This document shows, one piece after another, positions 17,544 through 27,088 of a stretch of 64,000 nucleotides of DNA (position 1 is its first letter; each line of letters starts with the position of its first letter). The notes beneath the pieces are model-generated. The model was not told the origin of the DNA. It saw nothing but the letters and a program-made list of their open reading frames with translations, and did not search any database. This stretch comes from Protaetiibacter larvae (GTDB taxonomy: Bacteria; Actinomycetota; Actinomycetes; Actinomycetales; Microbacteriaceae). The translations under genes were made by a program, and so were the position numbers. Where the stretch lies: contig NZ_CP043504.1 of assembly GCF_008365275.1 (NCBI RefSeq), positions 992,001 through 1,056,000 of the forward strand. Direction: 5' to 3'.

Positions 17544-18587
17544 ATGCAGCTGAGGGGGCGTCGCGGTCCGGCGGTCGCGGCGCTGGCCACGGCCGCGCTC
17601 GCGCTCGGCGGCTGCACGACGGCAGCCCCCATGCCGACCCCCGCGCCGAGCCCGTCGCCGAGCTACGTCTCCGACTACGAGACGCCCGCGCCGGTCGTCT
17701 ACGCGCCGCTCACCGGCCTCCCCGCCGACCCCGCGGCCCTCGCCCACGCCTCGCTCGCCGCCAAGATCGACAACCACGAAGAGGCGCGACCCCAGGTCGG
17801 CCTCGAGGCGACCGACCTGCTGTTCGAGGAGCTCGTCGAGGGTGGACTCACCCGCTACGTCGCGGTCTGGCACTCGAACGTGCCCGCCGAGATCGGGCCG
17901 ATCCGGTCGATCCGGCCGATGGATCCGGACATCATCTCGCCGTTCGGCGGGATCGTGGCCTACTCGGGCGGGCAGCAGCGATTCGTGGCGCTCATGCAGC
18001 AGACCAACGTCTACAACGCGATCCACGGGCAGTCCTCGACCGAGGCGGTCATGTACCGCACCAAGACCAAGGACGCCCCGCACAACGTGCTCGTCAAGGC
18101 GCCCGAGCTCATCGGGATGCACGCCGACATCGCGCCGCCGCCGCAGCAGTACGCCTATGCCGACACCGCATCGGGGTCGACGGCGGCCCGCGAAGGGCAG
18201 GCGGTCGCCGGCATCAACCTCGTGTTCGGCGCGCCCTCGCATCCCTCCTGGACCTTCGACGCGGCGAGCGGTCGCTGGCTGCGGTTCCAGAGCGGCGCCG
18301 CCGACCTCGACTCGCAGGGCGCGCAGCTCTCCGCGGTGAACGTCGTGGTCGTGCGCGTGCCGGTGTCGAACGACAAGGGCGTGCCGAAGACCGAGCTGAT
18401 CGGCGGCGGTGAGGCGATCGTGCTCTCGGGAGGCAAGGCCGTGCACGCCACCTGGTCGAAGGGCGACCGCGTGGCCCCCATCCGGCTCGTCGACGACACC
18501 GGGGCGGTCATCCGGCTGGCGCCCGGCAACAGCTGGTTCGAGCTCGTGCCGGTCTCCGGTTCGGCCGAGCTCGTGCCCGCGGCCTGA
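17544..18587 (+). CDS. DUF3048 lipoprotein (YerB-like)
   Basis: 347 aa. Signal peptide with lipobox ALALGGC (Cys at about residue 28), so the mature protein is a lipid-anchored surface protein; a Pro/Ser-rich spacer follows. The DUF3048 body has PLTGLPADPA, AAKIDNHEEARPQVGLEATDLLFEELVEGGLTR and EIGPIRSIRPMDPDII, matching the YerB family. Its biochemical role is unknown. It is monocistronic, with its own promoter and the groEL regulatory region downstream. Confidence 0.88.
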   Translation: MQLRGRRGPAVAALATAALALGGCTTAAPMPTPAPSPSPSYVSDYETPAPVVYAPLTGLPADPAALAHASLAAKIDNHEEARPQVGLEATDLLFEELVEGGLTRYVAVWHSNVPAEIGPIRSIRPMDPDIISPFGGIVAYSGGQQRFVALMQQTNVYNAIHGQSSTEAVMYRTKTKDAPHNVLVKAPELIGMHADIAPPPQQYAYADTASGSTAAREGQAVAGINLVFGAPSHPSWTFDAASGRWLRFQSGAADLDSQGAQLSAVNVVVVRVPVSNDKGVPKTELIGGGEAIVLSGGKAVHATWSKGDRVAPIRLVDDTGAVIRLAPGNSWFELVPVSGSAELVPAA

Positions 18588-18622
18588 GCCGTCACGCCCG
18601 CCGCGAACGCGCCTCGCCCCGG

Positions 18623-18649
18623 CTTGCACTCCCTCTAGGCGAGTGCCAG
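18623..18649 (+). promoter_or_regulatory. CIRCE operator 1 (HrcA site)
   Basis: CTTGCACTC-N9-GAGTGCCAG keeps the CIRCE core GCACTC-N9-GAGTGC. TTGCAC at 18624-18629 may double as the -35, with CAGACT 17 bp further as -10. Confidence 0.75.
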
Positions 18650-18654
18650 ACTGA

Positions 18655-20343
<1,689 letters not shown>

Positions 20344-20358
20344 GTCCGGACAACGATC

Positions 20359-20389
20359 AGCGGGCGGCTCCCACGAGGGGCCGCCCGCT
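20359..20389 (+). terminator. groEL terminator
   Basis: AGCGGGCGGC (20359-20368) pairs with GCCGCCCGCT (20380-20389), followed by TTTCG. Confidence 0.85.
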
Positions 20390-20407
20390 TTCGTGTGCGT
20401 GGGGGGT

Positions 20408-20500
20408 GCTGATCTCGATACACCGCGGCTGCGCCGCGGCACTCGATCAGCGAGGACTCCGCTGATCGAGTGCCGCCGCAGGCGGTGTATCGAGATCAGC
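20408..20500. repeat. Long palindromic repeat, arms over 40 bp
   Basis: 20408-20452 and 20460-20500 are inverted copies differing only by a small internal gap, around a 7-nt loop. Motifs GATCTCGATACACCGC and CTCGATCAGCG appear in both arms. It fills the gap between the groEL terminator and the WXG100 stop codon, which it touches. Similar GATCTCGATAC/CTCGATCAGC palindromes are, from memory, frequent in Microbacteriaceae genomes, so this is likely one copy of an interspersed family. Confidence 0.85.
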
Positions 20501-20791
20501 TCACCGCAGGAACAGCCGCGCGTTGTGCTGCTCGATCTCCGCGTAGTGCTGGCCCGCCTGGGCGAGCGCCGTGCCGAGCGCGGCGAGGGCGTCCTCGACG
20601 CGCTGCTGTGCGGCGCGCCACTCGGCGACCACGCCGTGGAAGGCGGTGGCCGCCTGGCCCGTCCACGACGACTGCAACTGCGCGAGCTGGGAGTGGAGGG
20701 CCGTGACCTCGCCCTGGATGCGTCCGACGGTCTGCCGGGCGGCCGTCGCCTGTGCGAGGACGGCTTCGCTGTCTACCTGGTAGCTGCTCAT
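20501..20791 (-). CDS. WXG100 family (ESAT-6-like) protein
   Basis: 96 aa, all helical, with the W-x-G turn (SSWTGQAATAF) in the middle at about residues 42-52, the hallmark of type VII secretion substrates that form helical hairpin dimers. The C-terminus (YAEIEQHNARLFLR) lacks a clear YxxxD/E signal except for Y-A-E-I-E. No EccC, EccD or partner WXG100 gene is nearby. It starts 9 bp after the kinase gene, so it may be the third gene of that operon, though it also has its own -10. Confidence 0.88.
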   Translation of the reverse strand: MSSYQVDSEAVLAQATAARQTVGRIQGEVTALHSQLAQLQSSWTGQAATAFHGVVAEWRAAQQRVEDALAALGTALAQAGQHYAEIEQHNARLFLR

Positions 20792-20797
20792 GGCGTC

Positions 20798-20803
20798 ACG
20801 CTA
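20798..20803 (-). promoter_or_regulatory. -10 element, leaderless WXG100 gene
   Basis: TAGCGT on the minus strand, six bases before the ATG; its first three bases are the stop codon of the kinase gene. Confidence 0.45.
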
Positions 20804-22507
20804 GGAGCGCGACGCGTCCGCATTCGCCGTCTCTGCGGATGCCGGGGAGGCATCCTCGGTCGGCTCGCTGGGGAGGAGCGGGATGCTCACCCGGAAGGTC
20901 GCCCCCCCGCCGGGCGTCTCGAGCACCTCGACGTGCCCGTCGTGCTTGGCCACGATCCCGGCGACGATCGCCAGGCCGAGACCCGAGCCGCCGGTCTCGC
21001 GAGTGCGGGAGGTGTCGGCGCGCCAGAAGCGCTGGAAGATCTTCTCGCGCAGCTGCGGCGGGATCCCCTCGCCGTGATCGACGATCGAGATGCTGCCGTA
21101 GCCGCCCACGCGATCCACTCGGACGGCGAGCTCGATGGGGCTGTCGTCGGGCGTGAAGCGCATCGCATTGCCCATCAGGTTGGTGACCACCTGGCGGATC
21201 TTGTTCTCATCGCCCAGCACGATCGGCCCGATCTCGGGCAGCGGGGTGGCGGACAACGTCGAGGCCCCCGCCGTCGCCTCGGTGCTCGCGGCCGGGCGCC
21301 GGCGGCGCAGGCGGGCGATCGCCGAGCCCGCGAAGGCGATCGGGCCGGTGAGGGTGGTCGCGGGCGGGGTCGTCACCGTGGCCGGCTCCGGCTCCGGTTC
21401 CTCGTCGAGGACGAGCTCCTCGGGCTCGATCGGCTCCGGCACGACGACCGTGATCCGGCGCTGCGGTGCGGACGCCGACGCGTCGAGGGCCGCATCCTGG
21501 GCGATCGGAAGCAGGTCGACCGGTCCGCGCTGCAGGGGACGGGTCTCGTCGAGGCGGGCGAGCTCGAGGAGGTCCTCGACGAGTCCGCCCATCCGGATCG
21601 CCTCGCGCTCGATGCGGTCCATCGCCTGGGCGACGTCTTCCGGGTTCTGCAGCGCCCCCATCCGGTACAGCTCGGCGTAGCCGCGCACCGAGACGAGCGG
21701 GGTGCGCAGCTCGTGGCTCGCGTCGCCCACGAACCGGCGCAGCTGCTCGACGGCGCGCTGGCGGTCGGCGAAGGCGCGGTCGATGCGGGCGAGCATGGTG
21801 TTGAGCGAGCGGTTGAGTCGGCCGACCTCGGTGTTGGGGGTGGCGCCGCCGAGGCGCTGGGCGTAGTCGCCGGCGGCGAAGCGGGCGGCCGTGTTCTCCA
21901 CGTCGCGCAGCGGCGCGAAGGTGCTCGTCACGAGCAGTTGGGTGACGGCAGCCCCCAGCAGCACGACCGCGATCGCGAAGAGGAAGAAGATGAGGCTGTA
22001 GCGGGTGATCGTGGAGTCGATGTCGGTCAGGTCGATTCCCGCGACGAGCGTCGCGAGCGTGCCATCCGAGCCGGTGAGCACGGTCGTCTTGACGCGCCAC
22101 TGACCGCGGCCGGAGGCATCGGTGACGGTCGCGAAGCTGCCGTCGTGCGGCACGCTCCACGAGAGGTGCATCGAGGAGAAGTCGGGCTGCAGGTTGTCCT
22201 CGGGCACGTTGCTGCAGACGGTGCGGCCGGCGGCGTCGACGATCGCCACGAGGTAGCCGGGCTCGTAGCGGAAGTTGCAGCTCGCGAGGTTGGCGGGGGC
22301 GGTCTCGGCGCTGCCGTAGACCTGCTGAAACCAGGAGGTGACGGAGGCGTCGCGCTGGTCGAAGAGGTAGGTGCGCAGCACGGTCATCGTTCCCGCACCG
22401 GCCACCGCGAGCCCGAAGGTGAGCAGCAGGACGGTGACGCCCGTGATCTTCGCGCGCAGGGAGATCCCGTTCCACCAGCGGTCGAACGAGGCGTGGAGCT
22501 TCGCCAT
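20801..22507 (-). CDS. Sensor histidine kinase
   Basis: 568 aa membrane kinase. Helix 1 at about 20-43, an extracytoplasmic sensor region (about 44-160, with two Cys), helix 2 at about 165-188, HAMP, then the dimerisation box VGDASHELRTPLVSVRG with phospho-acceptor His265. The catalytic domain has the N-box NLMGNAMRFTPDD, GEGIPP (G1) and GSGLGLAIV (G2). An unusual acidic/Pro-rich insert (about 340-410) sits between the His domain and the N-box, a disordered actinobacterial-type linker. Pairs with the regulator 28 bp upstream; the stimulus is unknown. Confidence 0.94.
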   Translation of the reverse strand: MAKLHASFDRWWNGISLRAKITGVTVLLLTFGLAVAGAGTMTVLRTYLFDQRDASVTSWFQQVYGSAETAPANLASCNFRYEPGYLVAIVDAAGRTVCSNVPEDNLQPDFSSMHLSWSVPHDGSFATVTDASGRGQWRVKTTVLTGSDGTLATLVAGIDLTDIDSTITRYSLIFFLFAIAVVLLGAAVTQLLVTSTFAPLRDVENTAARFAAGDYAQRLGGATPNTEVGRLNRSLNTMLARIDRAFADRQRAVEQLRRFVGDASHELRTPLVSVRGYAELYRMGALQNPEDVAQAMDRIEREAIRMGGLVEDLLELARLDETRPLQRGPVDLLPIAQDAALDASASAPQRRITVVVPEPIEPEELVLDEEPEPEPATVTTPPATTLTGPIAFAGSAIARLRRRRPAASTEATAGASTLSATPLPEIGPIVLGDENKIRQVVTNLMGNAMRFTPDDSPIELAVRVDRVGGYGSISIVDHGEGIPPQLREKIFQRFWRADTSRTRETGGSGLGLAIVAGIVAKHDGHVEVLETPGGGATFRVSIPLLPSEPTEDASPASAETANADASRS

Positions 22508-22535
22508 CAGGGCTCCCGGTGAGGCGCGGTCGCGC

Positions 22536-23228
22536 TCACGCCTTCGCGGTCTTGAGCATGTAGCCGAATCCGCGCTTGGTCTGGATCATCGGCTCGGCGG
22601 AGTACTGGTCGATCTTGCGGCGCAGGTAGGAGATGTAGCTCTCCACGATGCCGGCATCGCCGTTGAAGTCGTACTCCCACACGTGGTCGAGGATCTGCGC
22701 CTTCGACAGCACCCGGTTGGGGTTGAGCATGAGGTAGCGCAGCAGCTTGAACTCGGTGGGGGAGAGCTCGACGGAGGCGTCGCCCACGGTCACCTCGTGG
22801 GTGTCCTGGTCCATGGTGAGCTCGCCGGCGCGGATGATGGCGTCCTCCTTGTCGGCCATGGTGCGCCGCAGGATCGCCTTGATGCGGGCCACGATCTCGT
22901 CCAGCGAGAACGGCTTGGTGACGTAGTCGTCGCCGCCGACGGTGAGGCCGGTGATCTTGTCCTCGGTGTCGTCCTTCGCCGTGAGGAAGAGGATCGGCGC
23001 CGTGTAGCCGGATGCACGGAGGCGCTTGGTGACTCCGAAGCCGTTCATGTCGGGCAGCATGACGTCGAGGATGATGAGGTCGGGCTCCTCGTCGAGGACC
23101 GCGGAGATGGCCTGGGCGCCGTTGCCGACCGCGCGAACGGCGAAGCCGGCGAAGCGGAGGCTCGTGGTGAGCAGGTCGCGGATGTTGGGCTCGTCGTCGA
23201 CGATGAGGATCTTGGGTCCGTCACTCAT
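22536..23228 (-). CDS. OmpR/PhoB-family response regulator
   Basis: 230 aa. Receiver domain with the acidic pair Asp11-Asp12, phosphorylation site Asp55 (LIILDVMLPD), conserved Thr in FLTAKD and Lys in TKPFSL. The C-terminal winged helix (about 130-228) has ELSPTEFKLLRYLMLNPNRVLSKAQILDHVW and ESYISYLRRKID. Overall pattern is closest, by eye, to mycobacterial PhoP/TcrX. Cotranscribed with the kinase. GATAAT lies six bases before the ATG. Confidence 0.94.
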   Translation of the reverse strand: MSDGPKILIVDDEPNIRDLLTTSLRFAGFAVRAVGNGAQAISAVLDEEPDLIILDVMLPDMNGFGVTKRLRASGYTAPILFLTAKDDTEDKITGLTVGGDDYVTKPFSLDEIVARIKAILRRTMADKEDAIIRAGELTMDQDTHEVTVGDASVELSPTEFKLLRYLMLNPNRVLSKAQILDHVWEYDFNGDAGIVESYISYLRRKIDQYSAEPMIQTKRGFGYMLKTAKA

Positions 23229-23234
23229 GGGGCC

Positions 23235-23240
23235 ATTATC
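23235..23240 (-). promoter_or_regulatory. -10 element, leaderless regulator gene
   Basis: GATAAT on the minus strand, six bases before the ATG of the response regulator. Confidence 0.5.
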
Positions 23241-23307
23241 CTGCGTGTTCGCTGAAAGTGGTCTGAATTCTTCACGGCGTGTGCTGTCCCCCGGATGGGT
23301 GTCGTCC

Positions 23308-23313
23308 TAGCAT
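23308..23313 (+). promoter_or_regulatory. -10 element, leaderless ferredoxin reductase
   Basis: TAGCAT, seven bases before the GTG at 23321; this decides the start in favour of GTG over the internal ATG at 23336. Confidence 0.45.
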
Positions 23314-23320
23314 CGGGAGG

Positions 23321-24547
23321 GTGAGCGCTGAGCGCATGGTGATCGTCGGGGCGGGGCTGGCCGGTGCATCGGCGGCCGAGGAGCTGCGGGAGCGCGGGTT
23401 CGAGGGTGCCATCCGGCTGTTCGGGTCGGAGCACTCGGTGCCCTACCTCCGGCCGCCGTTGTCGAAGGGCTATCTCGCCGGAACCGAGGGCTGGGACGCC
23501 GTCGAGCTGCATCCGCGCGAATGGTATGCGGAGCACGGCATCGAGCTGATCACGGGCACGAACGCCGCCGCGATCGACCGCTCCGCGCACGAGCTCGTGC
23601 TCGACGACGGCGCGCGCGAGCGCTACGACAGACTGCTGCTCGCGACCGGGTCCGAGCCGGTGCGGCCGGAGCTCCCGGGGGTCGGGCTGCCGGGGGTGCA
23701 CGTGCTGCGCACCATCGAGCAGTCCGACGAGCTGAAGGCGCTGTTGCACGGCGGCGAGAAGTCGATCGTCGTCATCGGAGGCGGGTGGATCGGGATGGAG
23801 CTCGCGGCGACGGCGCGGACGCTCGGCCACGCGGTCACCGTGGTCGAACGTGGCAGGGTTCCGCTCGCCTCGGCACTCGGCGAGCGACTCGGCGGCGTCT
23901 TCCTCGCCCTGCACGAGGAGCACGGTGTCGCCTTCCGCCACGAGGCGACCGTCGAGGCCATCGAGGGGGATGCCGCCGTCACCGGCGTGCGGCTCGCGAG
24001 CGGGGAGGTGCTGCGGGCCGAGCTTGTCGTGCTCGCGGTCGGGGCCAGGCCGCGCATCGAGCTCGCGGCGGCGGCCGGGCTCGAGACCGCCGACGGCGTG
24101 CTGGTCGACGAACGGCTCGTCACGAGCGACCCCGACATCCTCGCGGCCGGGGACATCGCGAGCCACCTGCATCCGGACCTGCACGGCATCCGGGTGCGCA
24201 GCGAGCACTGGGCGAATGCGATGAACGGCGGCCGGGCGGCCGCGCGCGCGATGCTCGGCGACGAGCGACCGTACGACGACATCCCGTACTTCTACACGGA
24301 TCAGTTCGAGCTGGGGATGGAGTACTCGGGCTTCGCGCCGCTGACCGGCACCGCGCGGGTCGTGATCCGGGGCGACCTCGCCGCTCGGGAGTTCATCGCC
24401 TTCTGGGTGCTCGGCGCGCGCGTGGTCGCCGGCATGAACGTGAACGTCTGGGACGTCAACGACGAGGTGCAGCGCCTGATCCGCTCGCGGGCGGAGCTCG
24501 ACGACGCTCGGCTCGCCGACCCCGCGATCCCTCTCGCCGAGCTGTAG
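23321..24547 (+). CDS. FAD-dependent ferredoxin/rubredoxin reductase
   Basis: 408 aa NAD(P)H:ferredoxin reductase-type flavoprotein. FAD-binding IVGAGLAGASAAEELRERG at the N-terminus, PYLRPPLSKGYL (typical of the oxygenase-coupled reductase group), NAD-binding VVIGGGWIGMELAATARTLG near residue 150, and the second FAD motif DPDILAAGDIA. The end carries the reductase C-terminal domain (about 320-408). Such enzymes pass electrons to ferredoxins serving P450s or dioxygenases; no partner is adjacent. GTG start chosen from the promoter position. Confidence 0.88.
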   Translation: MSAERMVIVGAGLAGASAAEELRERGFEGAIRLFGSEHSVPYLRPPLSKGYLAGTEGWDAVELHPREWYAEHGIELITGTNAAAIDRSAHELVLDDGARERYDRLLLATGSEPVRPELPGVGLPGVHVLRTIEQSDELKALLHGGEKSIVVIGGGWIGMELAATARTLGHAVTVVERGRVPLASALGERLGGVFLALHEEHGVAFRHEATVEAIEGDAAVTGVRLASGEVLRAELVVLAVGARPRIELAAAAGLETADGVLVDERLVTSDPDILAAGDIASHLHPDLHGIRVRSEHWANAMNGGRAAARAMLGDERPYDDIPYFYTDQFELGMEYSGFAPLTGTARVVIRGDLAAREFIAFWVLGARVVAGMNVNVWDVNDEVQRLIRSRAELDDARLADPAIPLAEL

Positions 24548-24574
24548 CGCGCGAGATCCGACGCAGACGGCGTC

Positions 24575-24595
24575 ATGGCTGCACCGTGCAGCCAT
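24575..24595 (+). terminator. Hairpin after the ferredoxin reductase
   Basis: ATGGCTGCA-CCG-TGCAGCCAT, a perfect 9-bp stem with a 3-nt loop, 27 bp past the stop; CCCCTTTCTG follows. Confidence 0.6.
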
Positions 24596-24629
24596 GCGCC
24601 CCTTTCTGTCGGAGTTCGCGCGGGCGGCC

Positions 24630-24635
24630 TAGCAT
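24630..24635 (+). promoter_or_regulatory. -10 element, leaderless folP2
   Basis: TAGCAT ends six bases before the GTG at 24642. Confidence 0.5.
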
Positions 24636-24641
24636 CGGAAC

Positions 24642-25517
24642 GTGACCTCCGCCCCCGCCCTGCTCCGCCGGATCGGGGCGCGCGAGTTCGACTTCGCGCG
24701 GCGCGTGGCGGTGATGGCGATCGTGAACCGCACGCCCGACTCCTTCCACGACAAGGGGGCGACCTTCGCGCTCGACCGTGCGGTGGATGCGGCGCTCGCC
24801 TCCGTCGCCGACGGCGCCGACTGGGTCGACGTGGGCGGGGTGCCCTTCGGGCGCGGGCCCGCGGTGGAGCTCGCCGAGGAGCTCGACCGCATCGTGCCGC
24901 TCGTCGCCGCCATCCGCGCGGCATCCGACGTGGTGATCTCGGTCGACACCTTCTCGGCCCGGGTCGCCGAGGCGGCGATCGCGGCGGGGGCGGATGTCGT
25001 GAACGACACCTCCGGGCTGTGGGACCCCGACATGGCACCCGCGGTGGCGGCGACCCGCGCCCACCTCGTGCTCACCCACTCGCTCACGCCGCCCCGCACC
25101 CCGCATCCCTCGCCGCGGTACGACGACGTGGTCGACACCGTCGTCAGCCACCTGCGCGACCGGATCGAGCGCGCGATCGCGGCGGGCATCCCCGTCGAGA
25201 GGCTCATCGTCGACCCCGGCCACGACCTCAACAAGAACACCCTGCACTCGCTCGAGCTCACCCGGCGTCTCGGCGAGGTGGCGTCCCTCGGGCTGCCGGT
25301 GCTCGTGGCGCTCTCCAACAAGGACTTCGTGGGCGAGTCGATCGACCGCCCGCAGTACGAGCGGCTCGAGGGATCGCTCGCGGCCGCGGTCGTCTCGATC
25401 GTCAACGGCGCGCGCATCGTGCGGGTGCACGATGTGCGTGCCACGGTCGCCGCCGTGCGGATGACGGAGGCGATCCTCGGATGGCGGGAGCCGGCATGGC
25501 TGAAGCACAACATGTGA
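24642..25517 (+). CDS. folP2: FolP2-type dihydropteroate synthase homologue
   Basis: 291 aa TIM-barrel pterin-binding protein. VMAIVNRTPDSFHDKGATF matches the DHPS start, but the pABA/sulfonamide loop is DVGGVPFGRGPAV instead of the D-I-G-G-E-S-T-R-P-G of true DHPS. DPGHDLNKNTLHSLELTRRL, SNKDFVGES and VRVHDVRATV match mycobacterial FolP2, for which DHPS activity has not been found. It overlaps the RibD-like reductase gene, so both act in a pterin/flavin-type pathway or an unknown one (inference). No folB, folK or folE lies nearby; a canonical folP is probably elsewhere. Confidence 0.85.
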   Translation: MTSAPALLRRIGAREFDFARRVAVMAIVNRTPDSFHDKGATFALDRAVDAALASVADGADWVDVGGVPFGRGPAVELAEELDRIVPLVAAIRAASDVVISVDTFSARVAEAAIAAGADVVNDTSGLWDPDMAPAVAATRAHLVLTHSLTPPRTPHPSPRYDDVVDTVVSHLRDRIERAIAAGIPVERLIVDPGHDLNKNTLHSLELTRRLGEVASLGLPVLVALSNKDFVGESIDRPQYERLEGSLAAAVVSIVNGARIVRVHDVRATVAAVRMTEAILGWREPAWLKHNM

Positions 25518-26239
25518 CGATCGACCGGCTGTGGCCGGATCCGGCGAGCGATCTCTCCGACGACGCGCTCGTCGCGGAGCTGCGCGAGGCCGACCCGGTG
25601 CTGCGCGCCAACTTCGTGAGCTCGGTCGACGGCGCGGCCACCCGCGACGGTCTCTCGGGCGGGCTCGGCGACGCCGCCGATCGGCGCTCCTTCGAGCTGC
25701 TGCGGCGGGCGGCGGATGCGGTGCTCGTCGGCGCGGGAACCGTCCGCGCCGAAGGCTACGGGCCCTTGCGGGTGTCGGACGCCTCGGTCGCCTGGCGGAC
25801 GGCGCGCCACCTTCCGCCGCACCCGGTGTTCGTCATCGTGTCCGGGACGCTCGACCTCGACGCGGGATCGCGCATCTTCACCGAGGCGCCCGTGCGGCCG
25901 ATCGTGGTGACGACCGAGGGCCACGACACGACGGCGTTCACGGAGTGCGCCGAGGTGATCGAGGCCGGTCGGGGCGAGCACATCGACGCCTCGGCCGCGG
26001 TCGCCGCGCTCCACGCCCGCGGGCTCACGCGCATCCTGTGCGAGGGCGGGCCGAGCCTGTTCGGCGCGCTGCTCGCGGCCGACCTCGTCGACGAGCTGTG
26101 CGTCACCGTGGCGCCGAGCCTCGAGGCGGGGGATGCCCGCCGCATCGCCGCGGGCGAGCTGCCCGCGCCGCGCGGGCTCGAGCTCGCCCACGTGCTGCGG
26201 GCGGAATCGACCCTGCTGCTGCGCTACCGCCGCGACTGA
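25496..26239 (+). CDS. Pyrimidine reductase family (RibD C-terminal domain) protein
   Basis: 247 aa, the HTP/5-amino-6-(5-phosphoribosylamino)uracil reductase fold related to dihydrofolate reductase, without the deaminase half of RibD. Seen: NFVSSVDGAATRDG at the substrate-binding N-terminus, LLRRAADAVLVGAGTVRAEGYGPL, and the NADPH-binding LTRILCEGGPSLFGALLAADLVDELCVTVAP. ATG at 25496 has GGGAG five bases upstream and overlaps the folP2 end by 22 nt; GTG at 25514 overlapping the folP2 stop is the alternative. The substrate is uncertain. Confidence 0.85.
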   Translation: MAEAQHVTIDRLWPDPASDLSDDALVAELREADPVLRANFVSSVDGAATRDGLSGGLGDAADRRSFELLRRAADAVLVGAGTVRAEGYGPLRVSDASVAWRTARHLPPHPVFVIVSGTLDLDAGSRIFTEAPVRPIVVTTEGHDTTAFTECAEVIEAGRGEHIDASAAVAALHARGLTRILCEGGPSLFGALLAADLVDELCVTVAPSLEAGDARRIAAGELPAPRGLELAHVLRAESTLLLRYRRD

Positions 26240-26245
26240 GCTCCG

Positions 26246-27088
26246 CTACACGTCCCGGCGCGCGAGCAGCAGGGCACCGCCTGCGAGAGCCACCGCCGCC
26301 CACGCGACCATGGCGAGCGCCGCCTGCCAGGGCTCGAGGACGAGGTACGGGTTGTCGCCGATGACGATGCCCTCGATGCCGGGGAAGGCCGCCATCCGAC
26401 CGCCCAGGCTGCTCGGCAGGAATGCCGCGACGTTGATCGGCCACGTCTGCTGGGTGAGCCCGCCGATCAACTGGAACACGGTCGGCACGACGAGGATGAG
26501 GCCCAGCACCGTCGCGATCGCGCCCGCGCTCACCCGGATGACGGCGCCGACACCCACCGCGAGCACCGCCACGAGCGCGAGGTAGCCGGCGTTCGCGGTG
26601 ATGCTCACCCACACCTGACCGTCGGCGATGTCGACCGGGTAGCCGGCGCCGGAGAGGATCGCGGCGCTGGCGAGGGCGGCGAGCACGAGCGAGACGAGCG
26701 CCGCCACGAAGGTTGCCACGCCGATCACGGCGGCCTTCGCGAACAGCACCGGGAGGCGGCGGGGCACGGCGGTCACACTCGAACGGATCATCCCCGTCCC
26801 GTATTCGCCGGTGATCACGAGCGAACCGAGCACGCCGACTACGAGCACCCCGAAGCCGACGGCGACCGTGGACGCCGTGAACCAGTTGTAGTTCGCGGTC
26901 GCGGTGTCGAAGCCCGTGTGCTCCAGGCCGGTCAGCACGAGGGAGATGAGGGTGGCGGCACCGATCGTGAGCACCGCGAACACCAGCAGGCACCACTCGC
27001 TGGAGCGCAGGGTGCGCAGCTTGATCCACTCGGAGATCAGGATGCCGCCGAGGCTCAGCCGGGACTCGGTCAGCACGGCGGCGCTCAC
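26246..27088 (-). CDS. ABC-2 type exporter permease
   Basis: 280 aa with about six hydrophobic helices (around 33-55, 72-95, 115-145, 170-190, 198-220 and 250-272). Pattern typical of NatB/YhaP-like permeases: SEWIKLRTLRSSEW at the cytoplasmic N-terminus and ITGEYGTGMIRSSVTAVPRR in the first cytoplasmic loop. Works with the ATPase whose gene overlaps its start by 4 nt. Substrate unknown. Convergent with the reductase gene, separated by 6 bp. Confidence 0.9.
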   Translation of the reverse strand: MSAAVLTESRLSLGGILISEWIKLRTLRSSEWCLLVFAVLTIGAATLISLVLTGLEHTGFDTATANYNWFTASTVAVGFGVLVVGVLGSLVITGEYGTGMIRSSVTAVPRRLPVLFAKAAVIGVATFVAALVSLVLAALASAAILSGAGYPVDIADGQVWVSITANAGYLALVAVLAVGVGAVIRVSAGAIATVLGLILVVPTVFQLIGGLTQQTWPINVAAFLPSSLGGRMAAFPGIEGIVIGDNPYLVLEPWQAALAMVAWAAVALAGGALLLARRDV

